Shown one piece after another: positions 37,465-48,934 of a stretch of 64,000 nucleotides of DNA. Positions within the stretch are counted from its first letter, which is position 1, and the number at the start of each line of letters is the position of its first letter. The stretch lies in the NCBI GenBank assembly GCA_905182995.1, contig CAJJDP010000011.1:756432-820431 (forward strand), in the 5' to 3' direction. The notes under the pieces are model-generated. The model was not told the DNA's origin. It made no database searches and saw only the letters and a program-made list of their open reading frames with translations. Source of the stretch: Paramecium octaurelia (Eukaryota; Ciliophora; Oligohymenophorea; Peniculida; Parameciidae). The position numbers and the translations under genes are program-made.

Positions 37465-37726
37465 AACATCACAATGATATACGTTTAAAGTAATGATGTA
37501 TAAGAATATTTTTATAAAATATTAATAATCTTCTTCTCAATCAGATATTTGTGTTTATGATTGTCATCATACTTAGAATGTTTCTAACATTAAACAAGAA
37601 ATATTGATCATATTTAAAGTATATTAAATAGTTCTAAATTGATGAGATGCATAATTGAATGATAAATGGATAATGTAGAATCATGTAGCAATTATTATTA
37701 TATAAAATTATTAATTATAAGATAAT

Positions 37727-38659
37727 ATGGGTAATAGGCAAGCTTAGGAAGAAGAAATAGATGACAATCGTTTCAATGCTATACAGAGAGGACTATTGAA
37801 AATTTAATCGGGATTTTAGGTTTTTAGGAATCAATAAGATGAAAAGAAAATTAAAAAATTGGATGAAATTGACAGACCAAAAAATGCTACTCTTTGTCCA
37901 GAGTTTTATGACATGATTGCAGACGAATATAGAATATAGTTTGACAAAAAAACTGTTAAAAAGAAATTCAAAAGATATCCCCCCTTTAGATTAGAAAATG
38001 GTGACATTTATGAAGGATGCTGGATTCATGGCAAGAAACATGGATTGGGAATATTGTTATAGCAAAGTGGAACCATCATTTAAGGTGAATGGTAAAATGA
38101 TGCTTTACTAGATGGAAGAATAATTTATCCAAATGGTGACATACAAGTTGGTAATCAATATACATATGCTAATGGAATCATATTTATTGGAGATGATGAT
38201 TATGGAATAGAAAAACATCCCGATGGATCTATATATACTGGAGAATTCCACAATGGTCATAAGCATGGAAGAGGTTAATTTATTTATAGTGATGGAAGTG
38301 TGTATTCTGGTGATTTTGTTGAAGATCTCTATAGTGGATATGGAGAACTCAAATATTACAATAAAATTGTGTATGAAGGTTAGTGGTTCAATGGATAAAT
38401 GCACGGTTTGGGAAGACTGAAATGGCCTGATGGAAGAGAATATGAAGGTGAATTTAAATATGGATTAAAGAATGGCCCTGGAAAGATGAAATACTCAGAT
38501 AAATCGGAATTTCATGGGATATTTGAGAGTGGTCTCAAAGTTGGGAAGGGTAGATGGATTGATTCTCATTAATAACTCTAAGAGAGGGAAATCGAGAATG
38601 GACATATGTTAGATCCTTAACTCAAACCACCTCCATCATAACAGCAGTAAAATGATTGA
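37727..38659 (+). CDS. MORN-repeat protein, 310 aa
   Basis: Intron-free, 311 codons, starting MGNRQAQEEEIDDNRF (possible myristoylation, no following Cys). A basic helical region precedes about eight MORN units from residue 85 (GDIYEGCWIHGKKHGLG through REYEGEFKYGLKNGPG). The tail is Pro/Gln-rich. It is similar in plan to the MORN gene at 8399-9496 but without Cys at the N-terminus and without introns, so the two are distant paralogues. Likely a membrane-skeleton or ciliary scaffold; the partner is unknown. Confidence 0.9.
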
Positions 38660-38744
38660 CTTTGATTCTATTAAATTCTGAATTATTTAATCAATTTGAA
38701 ATTATTACTGCTTACAATTATGAAAGATATAAGCGAATTATAAA

Positions 38745-40201
38745 TCAAATATTACTTTAGATGTATTTAGAAGATCCAACTGACCTATGGTTCGTCAACA
38801 TAGGAGTTTCTCCATATGTTCTTGATATCGCTTACTTTTGAGTCGTAACTTCTGGGTTGAATTCTGTATTTTAAGAAATGATGGTTTACAGTTTTTCTTG
38901 TTGCTTTATAGTTCTTTTATCCTATGATGATCGACAGATTGGACAACTCTATTATAGATAAGTGTAAAATACAGAATTTTTCTTAATCCAAGCATCGAAG
39001 CACTTGGAATGAAAAACATGCTAACAATAGGTCACTCTAACTTATTATTCTTGATTAAAGGTATCCAAACAAATGGCACATTGACTAAAATCTAATATTT
39101 ATGGGTATTTCTTGAAAATAGCTGAGTATTAAATTATAGGGATGAACTCATTTATATCTGATGTCTAATCAATTGTGGTTTTGTTTTCTTACAAATTCAT
39201 TAATATTCTATTGACATTTGCATTTGGATTTATTACTACCCTCTTCGTCCTGTAACACTTGAAAACACAGAAGATTAGGCAACATAAAAACGAGAGACAC
39301 GTAGACAAAATGGCAATTAAAATAGTTTTGTTATTATTGAAGTCTTCTCCATCCTATTTCTTAATGTAAAGTAATTCATCTTAATAAATTTAAATGATGT
39401 AATATGAAGCAACCCCAAATTATATATCTCCCTAATGCAAACAGTTATTAATTTCTTCTCTTGATATATAAATATTGTCAGTGTTATTAATTTTTGCCTT
39501 TCTTAAGTATGGATTTGTAGAGAAACATTAATAACTCAGTTTGCCTTACTTTTTAAACTGAATTGAAAAATTAGCATCCTTACAAGATTTTAGATCCACA
39601 TAATAGAAGCTAGACTTCATCAGGTATTCCTCATCAAAGATGTTAAACCCTTGGTATTTACAATCGAAGCCAAAGTGTCCTTCTTCACATAAGCAGCTGC
39701 CTTTGTTGCATTCTCCATTGTACTTACAATTCCTATTGAATACTTTGGAAATTTACACTATGCAATCGTTGGATTATTTTGGATAAATATAGATATTTAC
39801 GAAATCATATGTTTTGGAAAATATTCCTACGTAAGGAGATTTGCTATTTGTATATTTGACATTTTTAGAATATGATATCATATTATTTGTTGAATTTCTA
39901 ATAAGCATTACTTTTTAGGAAGCTTCGGAGAAATCAAAAGCATTCCAATCACAAATGCATCCAAAGCTTCATATAAATTAAAATACTTTGAATCATTGTA
40001 AATATCCTCTAAATTTTAAAAGTTTGGAGCTGTGTCACAAATCAACAGTATGCTTACTTGACTTTAACTGGATTTCGCTTCAAATACAATTGTTTCATCC
40101 ACTGAGTTTTCTATATTAAGTTATCGAAGTCCCTTGGTGTTTTGAAGCGATATTTCTTCGTAGCAATTTGCAAATTGAGAAAATAAGAATAGAGCGTACA
40201 T
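38745..40201 (-). CDS. EGF-like/transmembrane RING-H2 protein, probable E3 ubiquitin ligase, 478 aa
   Basis: Start MYALFLFSQFANCYEE (signal peptide); one 20-nt intron is removed, leaving 479 codons. The ectodomain contains a Cys-rich EGF-like unit (CKYNGECNKGSCLCEEGHFG). A membrane segment TILIAILSTCLSFLCCLIF is followed by a cytosolic RING-H2 finger: CAICLDTFNQEQQ, YCQHVFHSKCFDAW, CPICRSS. The eight zinc ligands C-C-C-H-H-C-C-C are all visible. The layout resembles Goliath/RNF13-type endomembrane ligases, with EGF in place of a protease-associated domain. It is convergent with the MORN gene, 85 bp between the stops. Confidence 0.88.
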
Positions 40202-40703
40202 CATTTTTATTATTATTATTTGATGAGTTAATATAATAATATTTAAGTAATTTAATACCAATATCAAAATGTCTGGAGCAGTTAATAAGAAGTCTCATGT
40301 ATTTTTCTGCTTTAATTAATTTTCAGTAAAATTTATAAACTCTTGAAATTTTATTTATTTTAGTCATTGTGTTCCTCTCATTGAAATGTATATATAACCC
40401 AAAGTTAGTACTAAAGTTAAATTGAAATTGAAAAGGAAATATAGAATAATAATAAAATTTATTTATTGTATAATAATAATAATTATGCTTGATATTTAGG
40501 TAGTGGATCAATATAGCTTGTATCCTCATTTTTTGGAATTAACAGCTCCCTATTTCCCTATTAAGAATTTCTAATTTAAGGACAAGGTAGGAACACTCAA
40601 TGTTTAATTCAAAAACCAACAAACATACAAACCATTAATTTATATTTATATTTTAAGCACTAATTCATACGAAGGATATAAGAATACGGCGAGATAACGA
40701 TTA
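40202..40703. other. Divergent intergenic region, 502 bp
   Basis: This lies between the starts of the RING gene and the TRAPP-like gene. It contains short runs of TTA/TAA and AAT triplets (40206-40225 and 40470-40486) that read as open frames in this code but are low complexity. It presumably holds both promoters. Confidence 0.4.
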
Positions 40704-43700
40704 ATGAAATATTTTGATGATTATCCAGCTAAAAATAGCATCATTCTATTTTTTCCAAGTTTATTACGAGTAGATGATAAAGTGAATGTAAAATTAATAT
40801 ATAATGATTGAGAAAATACTCCAATAGACACATGAATTGATTTGCTAAGATTTGTAGATTGTGAAGCAATTTCCAAAGGATAAAGTCTAGAAGATTATAT
40901 TTTATGACCCTGATAGAGAGTTGAATAAGGAACAATGTATGAGGGAATTTCTATATTATTTCTAATTATCAGTTCAACAATATTTGGAGAGTCAAGATGA
41001 TATATTAGAGATTCAAATTTATGACTAAGAGCAATTGATGTAACAATATTGCGTTAAATAAATAGAAAGGAGAAATCTTTCAGTTTTTATAAGCTCTACT
41101 CATTAAAGGAAAAAAAGGCAAAAATCTATGAGAGTATAGGTTTGAAACAGGAAGCCTTAGAAATTTATGTAGGATAGGAGAAATTCTTTTTATAGCAATA
41201 CCCAAACACAATACAACCAATATTCAATGCGATACATCCCTTCGATTTCCTAGTTAGGAAGTCTGTTGAATCGAATATTAGAAATTTTGAGGAATCAGGA
41301 GATGAGTCACAGTCAACCATTTTGGATTTTTTGGTGTTGATACAATATCGAGTATTTTACATTATTATGCAAGATAATTGATTTGCTTTCAGGAGGAAAT
41401 TAAATATATGGAGTTGAAAAGATTCTCAATTTTTCTGAGGAGATACAATAAGTTGTGCATTAATAGATTGAAATCAATAAACAAAAATAGTAATTTCATG
41501 CAGATGAAGAAGAATTGTGGGGACTAGGATTATTAATATGGCAATTTTTTAATATGGTATTAATACATAATAATTGAAGAGAGGCAGTATTAATTTAATG
41601 GCTTCTGTGCCACAGAATCTGTCTGGGGATTTATTGTTGCAATAATTATAATCTTAATTAAAAATAAGATTTGCATTATTAAACATTGTTGAGAAATTAG
41701 GATTTACTCTTTACAAGATTTAATTTAATTGCGTAAGAAGATTACCACTAGTAATTCAATGTGAATTGTTGGAGTAAACTATTCTTGATTAATTGAATGA
41801 AATTAAATTTGATGATGTTGTGATCAGTCGAGATATCCAAAGTGATCCCAAAGAATTGTTTAAAACTTATTTGTTGAGTGACACAAAGTTAAAAGGATAA
41901 ATTCACAATCTACATGATTTCTCTGAATTTTATTCTTCAATTGTAAATGACATAATTTCAATTGCAACTCAATTAAATTTGCACAGAGTGATCTTTGAAT
42001 ATTAATTTATGATTTTGAAATTAAAGAATGTGTATCCCAAACTAGAATTAAACTAGGATAATATAGACAAAGCTTTAAAGTATAATAATATTGACTTTAA
42101 AAATTTACATTCAAGTTTGCTGGTTCAAAAATTGATATACTTCTACAGAGAAAAAATGGAATTATCATTTTAAGAAACTTTTAAGGACACACTACAATCA
42201 AATCTGCCAGGAAGTAGATACACAAAATTGTTTTAAATCTTAAAACTCCCATTAACTAAACTCAAATTATCATATATTGGATATTTTGAGACTTTTTAAG
42301 TCAAGCAAAGAATTTCTTACAACGATTTTGTATTTAAATTTTCGATTTTCAAATATTTGTAAGTTGAATGTAATGGAACTTTTACTATCACATTAAAACA
42401 TAAAGGAGGCGGAGTCAAGGATAAGAGAAAACTGAAATTAGTTTCAGACGTGAAGTAGTTGAGAGAGGAGAAAAAAGTGAATTTTGAATTCAAACAATAA
42501 TTAAACTCAAATCAAGGAGGATTGTATTCAATCAGAAAAGTGACTTTCCTTTCTGGTCCTTTCAAGCTGTACTTTGATGTTTCTTAAAAAGTGCAATAAC
42601 TAAAATTGCATATCCTGCACCCCTTAATAAATATATAGAATGTTGCTACTATCACAAACATCGGAACTCCAATATTGCTATCAGTCAGCGATTTACCTTT
42701 GGATATAACTGAATTAGAACTTACATTGATTTCAAAGGTAAAGATAGCATCAGAGTTGTTTAGTTTATAGGGAGCAACTATAACCTAGAAAGGTAATATT
42801 CATAAAGTTGTAGTTGAGGATCATTTCTTAATATAACATCCTTTCATCTTAAATTTATATGCTTTTGAGGAATTTTAGGATTAATAATTAAAAATTATTA
42901 TTGCTGTTAAAAATCACTAATTTGCAACTAATTTGAAGGTAGACTCAATGAAAGTGTTAGATATCGTCGATCTTTCAGATAAAATAGACGATGATTTAGA
43001 ATTGTATGAATTACGAAGCAATACTAAAGGGACAATCACAATAGACAATGGAACTTAAAATATAGCTTTAGAACATCGCAATTCAATTAGACAAGTAGCT
43101 TAAAAAGGCTAATGTAAATAAATTTAATAGATTTATTTTAGAGATTTTTATAAAATAATAGTTTAACTACAAAGATTGTTTTTAGAAATTGGGTGTTTTA
43201 GATGAATCTTATTTCGAATAACTAGAGCAATTATATTGTAAATAGTAATCTTTACAAAAAATAATGCATATCAAAAAGAATTTGTATGATATTTATCAAC
43301 TGAAGAAAAAATCAATTTTGTTTAAAGTTCAATTTATGGTATTTTAGTATAATAATCATAGAGTGTATTTAGTTAAGAAAAGTTTATACCCTATTCTCAA
43401 CCAGATTATTTTGATATGGCCATAAAGATCCAATATGCTGGAGATGATGAAGGAGTGTTCCAATTTGAATTGGTGTCTCATCATCCAAAATAGAATAGAA
43501 AATGGAAGGATTGTATAAAATTAATCCTAAATAGCTTTGTCGTAATAAAAGACCATAAGTTTAATGAACATAAAATGTTTTCTTACAGGTAGTGAGGATT
43601 TTGAAAACCCTTAATTAAAAATACATTTACTTAAAGAAGATAAGACATATGAAATTGATGAGAAGTACATCGACATTGAATTTACACTAAGCATAAATGA

Positions 43701-43713
43701 ATAATCATTATGA
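40704..43713 (+). CDS. Probable TRAPP II subunit TRAPPC10/Trs130-like, 947 aa
   Basis: TRAPPC10 is part of the TRAPP II complex that activates Rab11-type GTPases at the trans-Golgi. Seven introns of 22-26 nt leave exactly 948 codons from MKYFDDYPAKNSIILFF. The helical N-terminal half carries KEKKAKIYESIGLKQEALEI, which matches the helical repeat in which TRAPPC10 subunits describe length and order. The C-terminal half is beta-rich, like the family's Ig-like appendages (ECNGTFTITLKHKGGGVKDK, KVTFLSGPFKLYFDV). A 26-nt candidate intron near 42738 was left in, since removing it breaks the frame. The assignment rests on one motif plus overall plan, so it is moderate. Confidence 0.6.
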
Positions 43714-44076
43714 GAGAGTTATTATGTAAAATGCATGTGTGTATGAATTAATAATACAAACAAGCAAATAATTATAAATTCTTTCTTCATAGTTCTGTGT
43801 CTTCTGATCTCAACAGATCAATTACTTTCATTTTTGTTCAATTAAAATCAATAGATTTCAACTAATTTTAGAATTTGAGAGAAGTAATATCATCAATGTA
43901 TCAATCCAGATATGGTCTGTGTGGTAGTCTTTAGGAGCGATGAGTGGAGATAAATCGATGAATCTTTGATTAAATCTCACATATTTGGTTCGTCTATGAA
44001 GTTTTGGAAATATAAGAAATTGAGTTCCAAATATACATTCATAAATAAAATATATCAATAAATTTATAAAATATAG
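43714..44076. other. Intergenic region, 363 bp
   Basis: AT-rich spacer between two plus-strand genes; it should hold the phosphatase promoter. No convincing frame was found on either strand. Confidence 0.35.
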
Positions 44077-45102
44077 ATGTTGTAATAGCGACCACCTTTT
44101 CCTTCTGGTGTCATGGACTGCATTTTACCGAGAACTTAAGAACTTGGCGCTCTATTTCTGAGTGGGATAGAAGCAGCCCTCAACCCCTATTTGTTGTAAT
44201 AGAATCAAATAGGCGCAATACTTACTGTTGGATCAGAAATGGCCCATCTGTAATTCCAAGATGCAAATCACAAAGTAACTAACATTCTTATGATAGATTC
44301 TCCATTTAAATGATACAAGTCACGATCCAATCAAAAGGCATTTTGACGAATCCATTTAATTCATTCAAGAGAACAGATAGAGATGCAATGTTTTAGTGCA
44401 TTGTTATGTAGGGGTCAGCAGAAGTGCGACCATTATCATAGCATATTTGATGCAGATTTGCAATTTCCCCTTCTAGAAATCCCTTCAACATTTGATATAA
44501 GTTAGACCTCTAATAAATCCAAACCCAGGTATAAATGCATCTTATAAGGCTTTATGCAATAGTTATAAAGCTTTGATCAAGAGCTCCTAATAAAACGATT
44601 GAGTTAGATCAGGCCTCCCTCGGTTGAAATACAACGACCCATCTCTGTGCATGGTTAGAGGAGAGAGCAATTGAGTTCTCATCGTTCGACAGGACTCCCT
44701 CAAAGTCCTTTAAAAAAAGTAAATGCTCCTGGTTAAGTGAACCAAAGATCTTTAATGATGACTCCGATGTCCATACGAAAAGTGGAGAGCAATCATTTTC
44801 GACAGGGCACACCATTAAAAATGAAGGATAACTTTTGTAAAAGTCTGAACTCTTCGATAAATAGTCACGATTTCAGAAAAGTGCTTCAACAATGCAATTA
44901 ATTTCACAGTGCTAAAAAATCTACGAATGATGGGAATATGATAAAATAGGCTGCTATTTTTTGTAAGACTTACTCGAATAATTAAAATCAATTGAGTTAG
45001 GTGAATCTCCTATTGAAAACTCCAGGATCGGGGCTAGGCACTCAAACCAAGAGCAAGGTGCCCTTGAAAATCAAAGGGTCTATCGTATAAGAGCAATACT
45101 GA
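44077..45102 (+). CDS. Dual-specificity protein phosphatase, 327 aa
   Basis: Cys-dependent phosphatase acting on Tyr and Ser/Thr phosphates. Introns 44275-44296 (22 nt) and 44529-44548 (20 nt) leave 328 codons. The catalytic domain covers about residues 15-165: IGAILTVGSEMAHLQFQD, ILHLNDTSHDPIKRHFDES, the P-loop VLVHCYVGVSRSAT (HC-x5-R) and RPLINPNPGFMQQLQSF. The general acid Asp is probably in LNDTSHD. A basic, Ser-rich tail of about 160 residues follows, unusual for atypical DSPs, with several SP/TP sites (TGLPQSPLKK, MMTPMSIRK). Splicing the second intron joins NPNPG to FMQQL, the family consensus. Confidence 0.92.
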
Positions 45103-45178
45103 ATTGTAGAATATATACTATATAAAAACATTACATTTTTAAGTAAATATTAAGTGAATTATATTAAATAATTTATAA

Positions 45179-45671
45179 ATGGTCGTAGCAGAAAAGAGAC
45201 TGATTGACGAGTAAGAAATCCATATTAGATTAGATATTTCAAGGTTGAAGATATTGACCAGGCTGGATAGTCATTCAAAAGAGTGTCAAGAATAAAATGT
45301 AAATCAAAATCAGGGGAAGTGGATATGGAATTGGATGTGAATATCGATATCTACCCTATTGACAAAGGCAGTGAATACAGAGTCCTGATTGTTAGATCCT
45401 TGGGAATATCTCAAGAAATGGATTAAGTAAAATTGTTCATTAAGGTTAGGGTAAATATAAGCCGGAATTTTCACAAATCGACAATGAATTGCTGGAGAAA
45501 TTTCAATATGCCATGTTTGGTCGAGTGTTCAAAATGATTAAGGATCAAAATAAAATGATCAATGTTTTTGCTTCCTTTGGTGGATTGATTCTAAAGCTGA
45601 GTGGTAAATCTGAAGAACTTGATAAATTTGCCGACGATTAAAGAGTGTATTTATTAATGAGAAAGGCATGA
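45179..45671 (+). CDS. RPB8: RNA polymerase I/II/III subunit RPB8, 148 aa
   Basis: Shared small subunit of all three nuclear RNA polymerases. Two 23-nt introns leave 149 codons, the usual length for the family. The order of blocks matches RPB8: EYFKVEDIDQAGQSFKRVSR, IKCKSKSGEVDMELDVNIDI, YPIDKGSEYRVLI, a loop, FQYAMFGRVFKM, FASFGGLILKLSG and the end RVYLLMRKA. The single OB-fold-like barrel is therefore complete. It lies 76 bp after the phosphatase stop. Confidence 0.95.
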
Positions 45672-45715
45672 GAAGATATATTAATTTTTATTAATATTTT
45701 ATTTATTTTCTAATA

Positions 45716-46497
45716 ATGTTCGAAGGCACCAGATTGTAATATATCGTCCCTGGATATACAGGACATATTCCAAAAGGCTTTTTTGAACAATAAGTCGGTT
45801 ACTATTAGGAAGAAAAGCCACAAAACCACATTCCAGGTAAAGAGTTATATAAATCTATTCAGGTTATGCTGGAGAGATCAAATCAATGAAGGCAGAAAAC
45901 CTATTTGCTTAAACTTACGGGAAAATAACATACCAAATCTAACACGATGACTATTACAAAGGATAAGATGTTCCACCCGAATTAAGATATAAATCATAAC
46001 TATAAGACACTTATCAAAATTAAAATAAGGTGCAACTCAGAACAGCTGCCGAAATCGTTGGCGTGAAACCCAAACCTATTGAATATAAGATTGTAATTCA
46101 AATATTTAAACAATCTATTAGCCTCAAACTGAAACTGCTAAGAATTTCTTTAGGTTGGACGAATCAGGCAATCCCAGATTGAAGGAATCACTCAGCAATT
46201 GGAAGAGTGAATATGAGCACCATTCTGAAACTATCGATGAAGCAACTCACAAGTTTCATGGAGACCCCGGATAAAAAGTGCCAAGTACCTATGTTTATCT
46301 AATGAATTGTAGTTCCTCTTGGTGATCCTTTACCTGGCTATACTGGCATGCAGAAGAGAGTAGTTGCAGCTAATATTTTTGGGCAAACCTTTGCAAATGC
46401 TCGCAAGACTGCTTTGCAAGATGATGCCAAGATCAAAGATGAAAAGATGAATACATTCAAACAATAGGCTTCATTTATACCAGCTTTAAAAAGATGA
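45716..46497 (+). CDS. CIMIP2 (FAM166)-type ciliary microtubule inner protein, 232 aa
   Basis: CIMIP2 proteins bind inside ciliary doublet microtubules. Introns of 26, 29 and 28 nt leave 233 codons. The family's Pro-Gly-Tyr motif occurs three times: YIVPGYTGHIPKGFF at the start, NHIPGYAGEIKSMKAEN next, and PLGDPLPGYTGMQKRVVAAN near the end, each followed by basic or aromatic residues and ANIFGQTF. The start MFEGTRLQ is short, as expected. The gene starts only 44 bp after the RPB8 stop. With EFHB it points to axoneme-related expression. Confidence 0.85.
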
Positions 46498-46565
46498 TAA
46501 TTATTATATATGAACGAACATTGTTATATATATTGTAATCAAACTCGCATTTATTTAATTATTAA

Positions 46566-48287
46566 ATGCAGCAAATAAATTACGAATAAGTTCTGCTAAC
46601 ATTTTAATGCTCACGTAAGCATTTAGTTATTGATTCTAAATACTACGTTTACCTGCTTCCCAAGACTTTGATACTTTCAAGCGTAATTATTTAAAATTTC
46701 TTAGAATCCAAAACAACAAAACCCAAAATACATAGTGTAATTAAGTTTAACATCCAAAATTCATTGGATAACAAAGTTGAAGTCCCCCATTCTTGAACAA
46801 TTTGGATTTCAATATAAGGATGAAATAAAATTCTTCTCTGCTCCAACAAAGGATTTGCAACAGCTCAAAGAATTAATGCAGGGCTAAATCATGTACAAAG
46901 ACATTAGCGATTTCTATACTCCCCTTTATATGTTGGGCAAAGGTGGTTCTTCTAAAGTACATTTTCACGTTAACTAAAGGTCTATTTGGTAACCAAAAAA
47001 TACGATCAATCTCAATTTGCATCCAAATGCGTTGACAAGAGGTATTTGCAAGAAGATGGAGGATATGTAAGAATATTTAAAATTTTTAGAATGCTTTATT
47101 CAATGAAATCTAATTAATGTAAAGGTTAAAACACGAAAACATTATACAATTGATTGATCTTTATGAAGGAGAAAACACATTTTATATGATTTTGGAATAT
47201 TTAGAAGGGAAAAGCTTGCATGAATTACTGAATTAAAGATAATCAATTTTCGAATAAGAACAAATTTAAATAATAATTAAAGTAACTAATATTTCCTATT
47301 AAAGTTAATTTTACAAGCAATTGATTATATGCATTCTTAGGGAATTATGCACAGAGATTTAAAACCAGAAAATATTATGTTTAAATAATCCAATAAAATA
47401 TAATCTCTAAAGATTGTTGACTTTGGTTTAGCCGCCCATCTAAACGTTGATGTGTTTCCATTCCCAAAATGTGGAACACCTGGATATGTGGCACCTGAAA
47501 TTGCTAATCTGAAAGATTTAACTTAAAAATATACTGCAATTTGTGATGAATTTAGTGTTGGCTGTATATTTTACAAGCTGTAAATAAGCATTAACTATAA
47601 TATAGGTGTACTGGGAAAGATCTCTTTCCTGGAAGTGATTATTAAGAGATCTTAAGAATAAATAAGAAATGCAACATTGTATTAGATAGTCTGACTATCT
47701 ACAAAACTCCAGCTGAAGCTATAGATTTAATAACGTAATTACTTAAAATAAACCCAAAAGAAAGGATTACTGCTTAAAATGCTCTATTACATCCATACTT
47801 TTCATAAAAATATGAAAGCAAAAAGATCAAATTCTAATAATCTAATGTTACTAAATAGAATCCTATGTTCTAAACTCAAAATTTCAATCCTAAAGTTGTA
47901 AATTTAATTCTATAAAAATTCGAAGAGGAAATTGTGGAAGAAGAAAATACAAAATAATTAAGCATTCCTGTTATGCAAAATATGAAATCCTTTGGATAAA
48001 TTCAGCAAAATGCTTATTCACCATAGAATCCTCAACCCAGAAAAAATATGAAAAAGTTTCAAACCTCGGAATTTGACCAATACACTTAAACGATTTCTCC
48101 ATAACTTAATAATTTTAAACCATCCCTCATCATGAATTGCGATACTTTTACTAATTCGCCAAATCCAGATAAAACAGCCCAAACAACGAGAAATACTCTA
48201 GTAAATAAGGGATAAGCTACTGAGGCTATTAATTTTATGTATAAAATCGAAGAGGAGCAGGAAGAAGACAAGGGAATATAGAAATGA
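46566..48287 (+). CDS. PH-like/Ser-Thr kinase, CaMK-like, 534 aa
   Basis: Five introns of 22-26 nt leave 535 codons. Residues 1-115 form the PH-like module (YYVYLLPKTLILSS, GFQYKDEIKFFSAPTKDL). The kinase domain covers about residues 125-385: MLGKGGSSKVYLVTKK, FASKCVDKRYL, FYMILEYLEGKSLHELL, MHRDLKPEN, VDFGLAAHL, CGTPGYVAPEI, DEFSVGCIFYKL. All catalytic residues are intact, making this the most conventional kinase in the window. The tail of about 150 residues is Gln/Asn-rich with an acidic end (KIEEEQEEDKGIQK). Confidence 0.9.
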
Positions 48288-48396
48288 TTATACACAAAAT
48301 ATCATTTGTTAATTGTTTAATTGATTATGACCAAAATTCTTGTTATTTTTTATTGAATTTGCAAATTGGAGCTAAACTTCATTTATTATAAAATTA

Positions 48397-48816
48397 ATGA
48401 GTAATAAAATCTAGGAGGGGTGTGTTTCTGCTAGATAAAAGTTATATAATGATCAAGAATTTAGAGATGTGGTCAAGACATTTCACGAAATTGTCATACA
48501 AATCAATAAAAGTTTCTATGATTAATCATTTTAAGGTGTGAAGAAATAAAAAAAGAAAAAATAAAATCAATAGCCACCTTAATAAATTTAAACAAAAAAA
48601 AAAGAGGAGTTTAAATTATTTAGAAGAAATTCATATCACATCTAGATTGCTTATAAATTATACAATAAAAATAAATAAGAAAATTAGATCGATGAGTGTG
48701 ACCCAACCTATCACTCCAAAAAATTAAGGAATAGTAATCTAATGGAGTTGGAAAATCAGCTAAACAATCATAACAACAATCACGTACCATTAAATGAAAC
48801 AAGTTTGTAAAAATGA
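48397..48816 (+). CDS. Small Lys/Gln/Asn-rich protein, 139 aa
   Basis: Intron-free frame of 140 codons starting MSNKIQEGCVSARQKLY. The N-terminal 45 residues look folded and helical (FRDVVKTFHEIVIQINKSFY), then a Lys/Gln tract (KKQKKKKQNQQPPQQ) and an Asn-rich end (ENQLNNHNNNHVPLNE). It is likely nuclear or disordered; no family is recognised. Confidence 0.55.
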
Positions 48817-48934
48817 ATTATAAATATAATTAATGTTCTATGTGTGTTATATAAATGAATTATTTCAAAATTTTCATATTATACACTTTAGAGAAAATAA
48901 TATGAATTTTTATAAGGAATAATAATTATAACTA

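Noticed and set aside
42738..42763. Candidate 26-nt intron in the TRAPP-like gene
   Set aside because: Splicing it would break the frame; the total length is a multiple of three without it.
43858..44058. Minus-strand frame beginning MIYFIYECIFGT
   Set aside because: It lies in the spacer before the phosphatase, is AT-driven in composition and has no recognisable feature.
44609..44815. Minus-strand frame within the phosphatase
   Set aside because: It is antisense to a confident coding tail and has no start or domain of its own.
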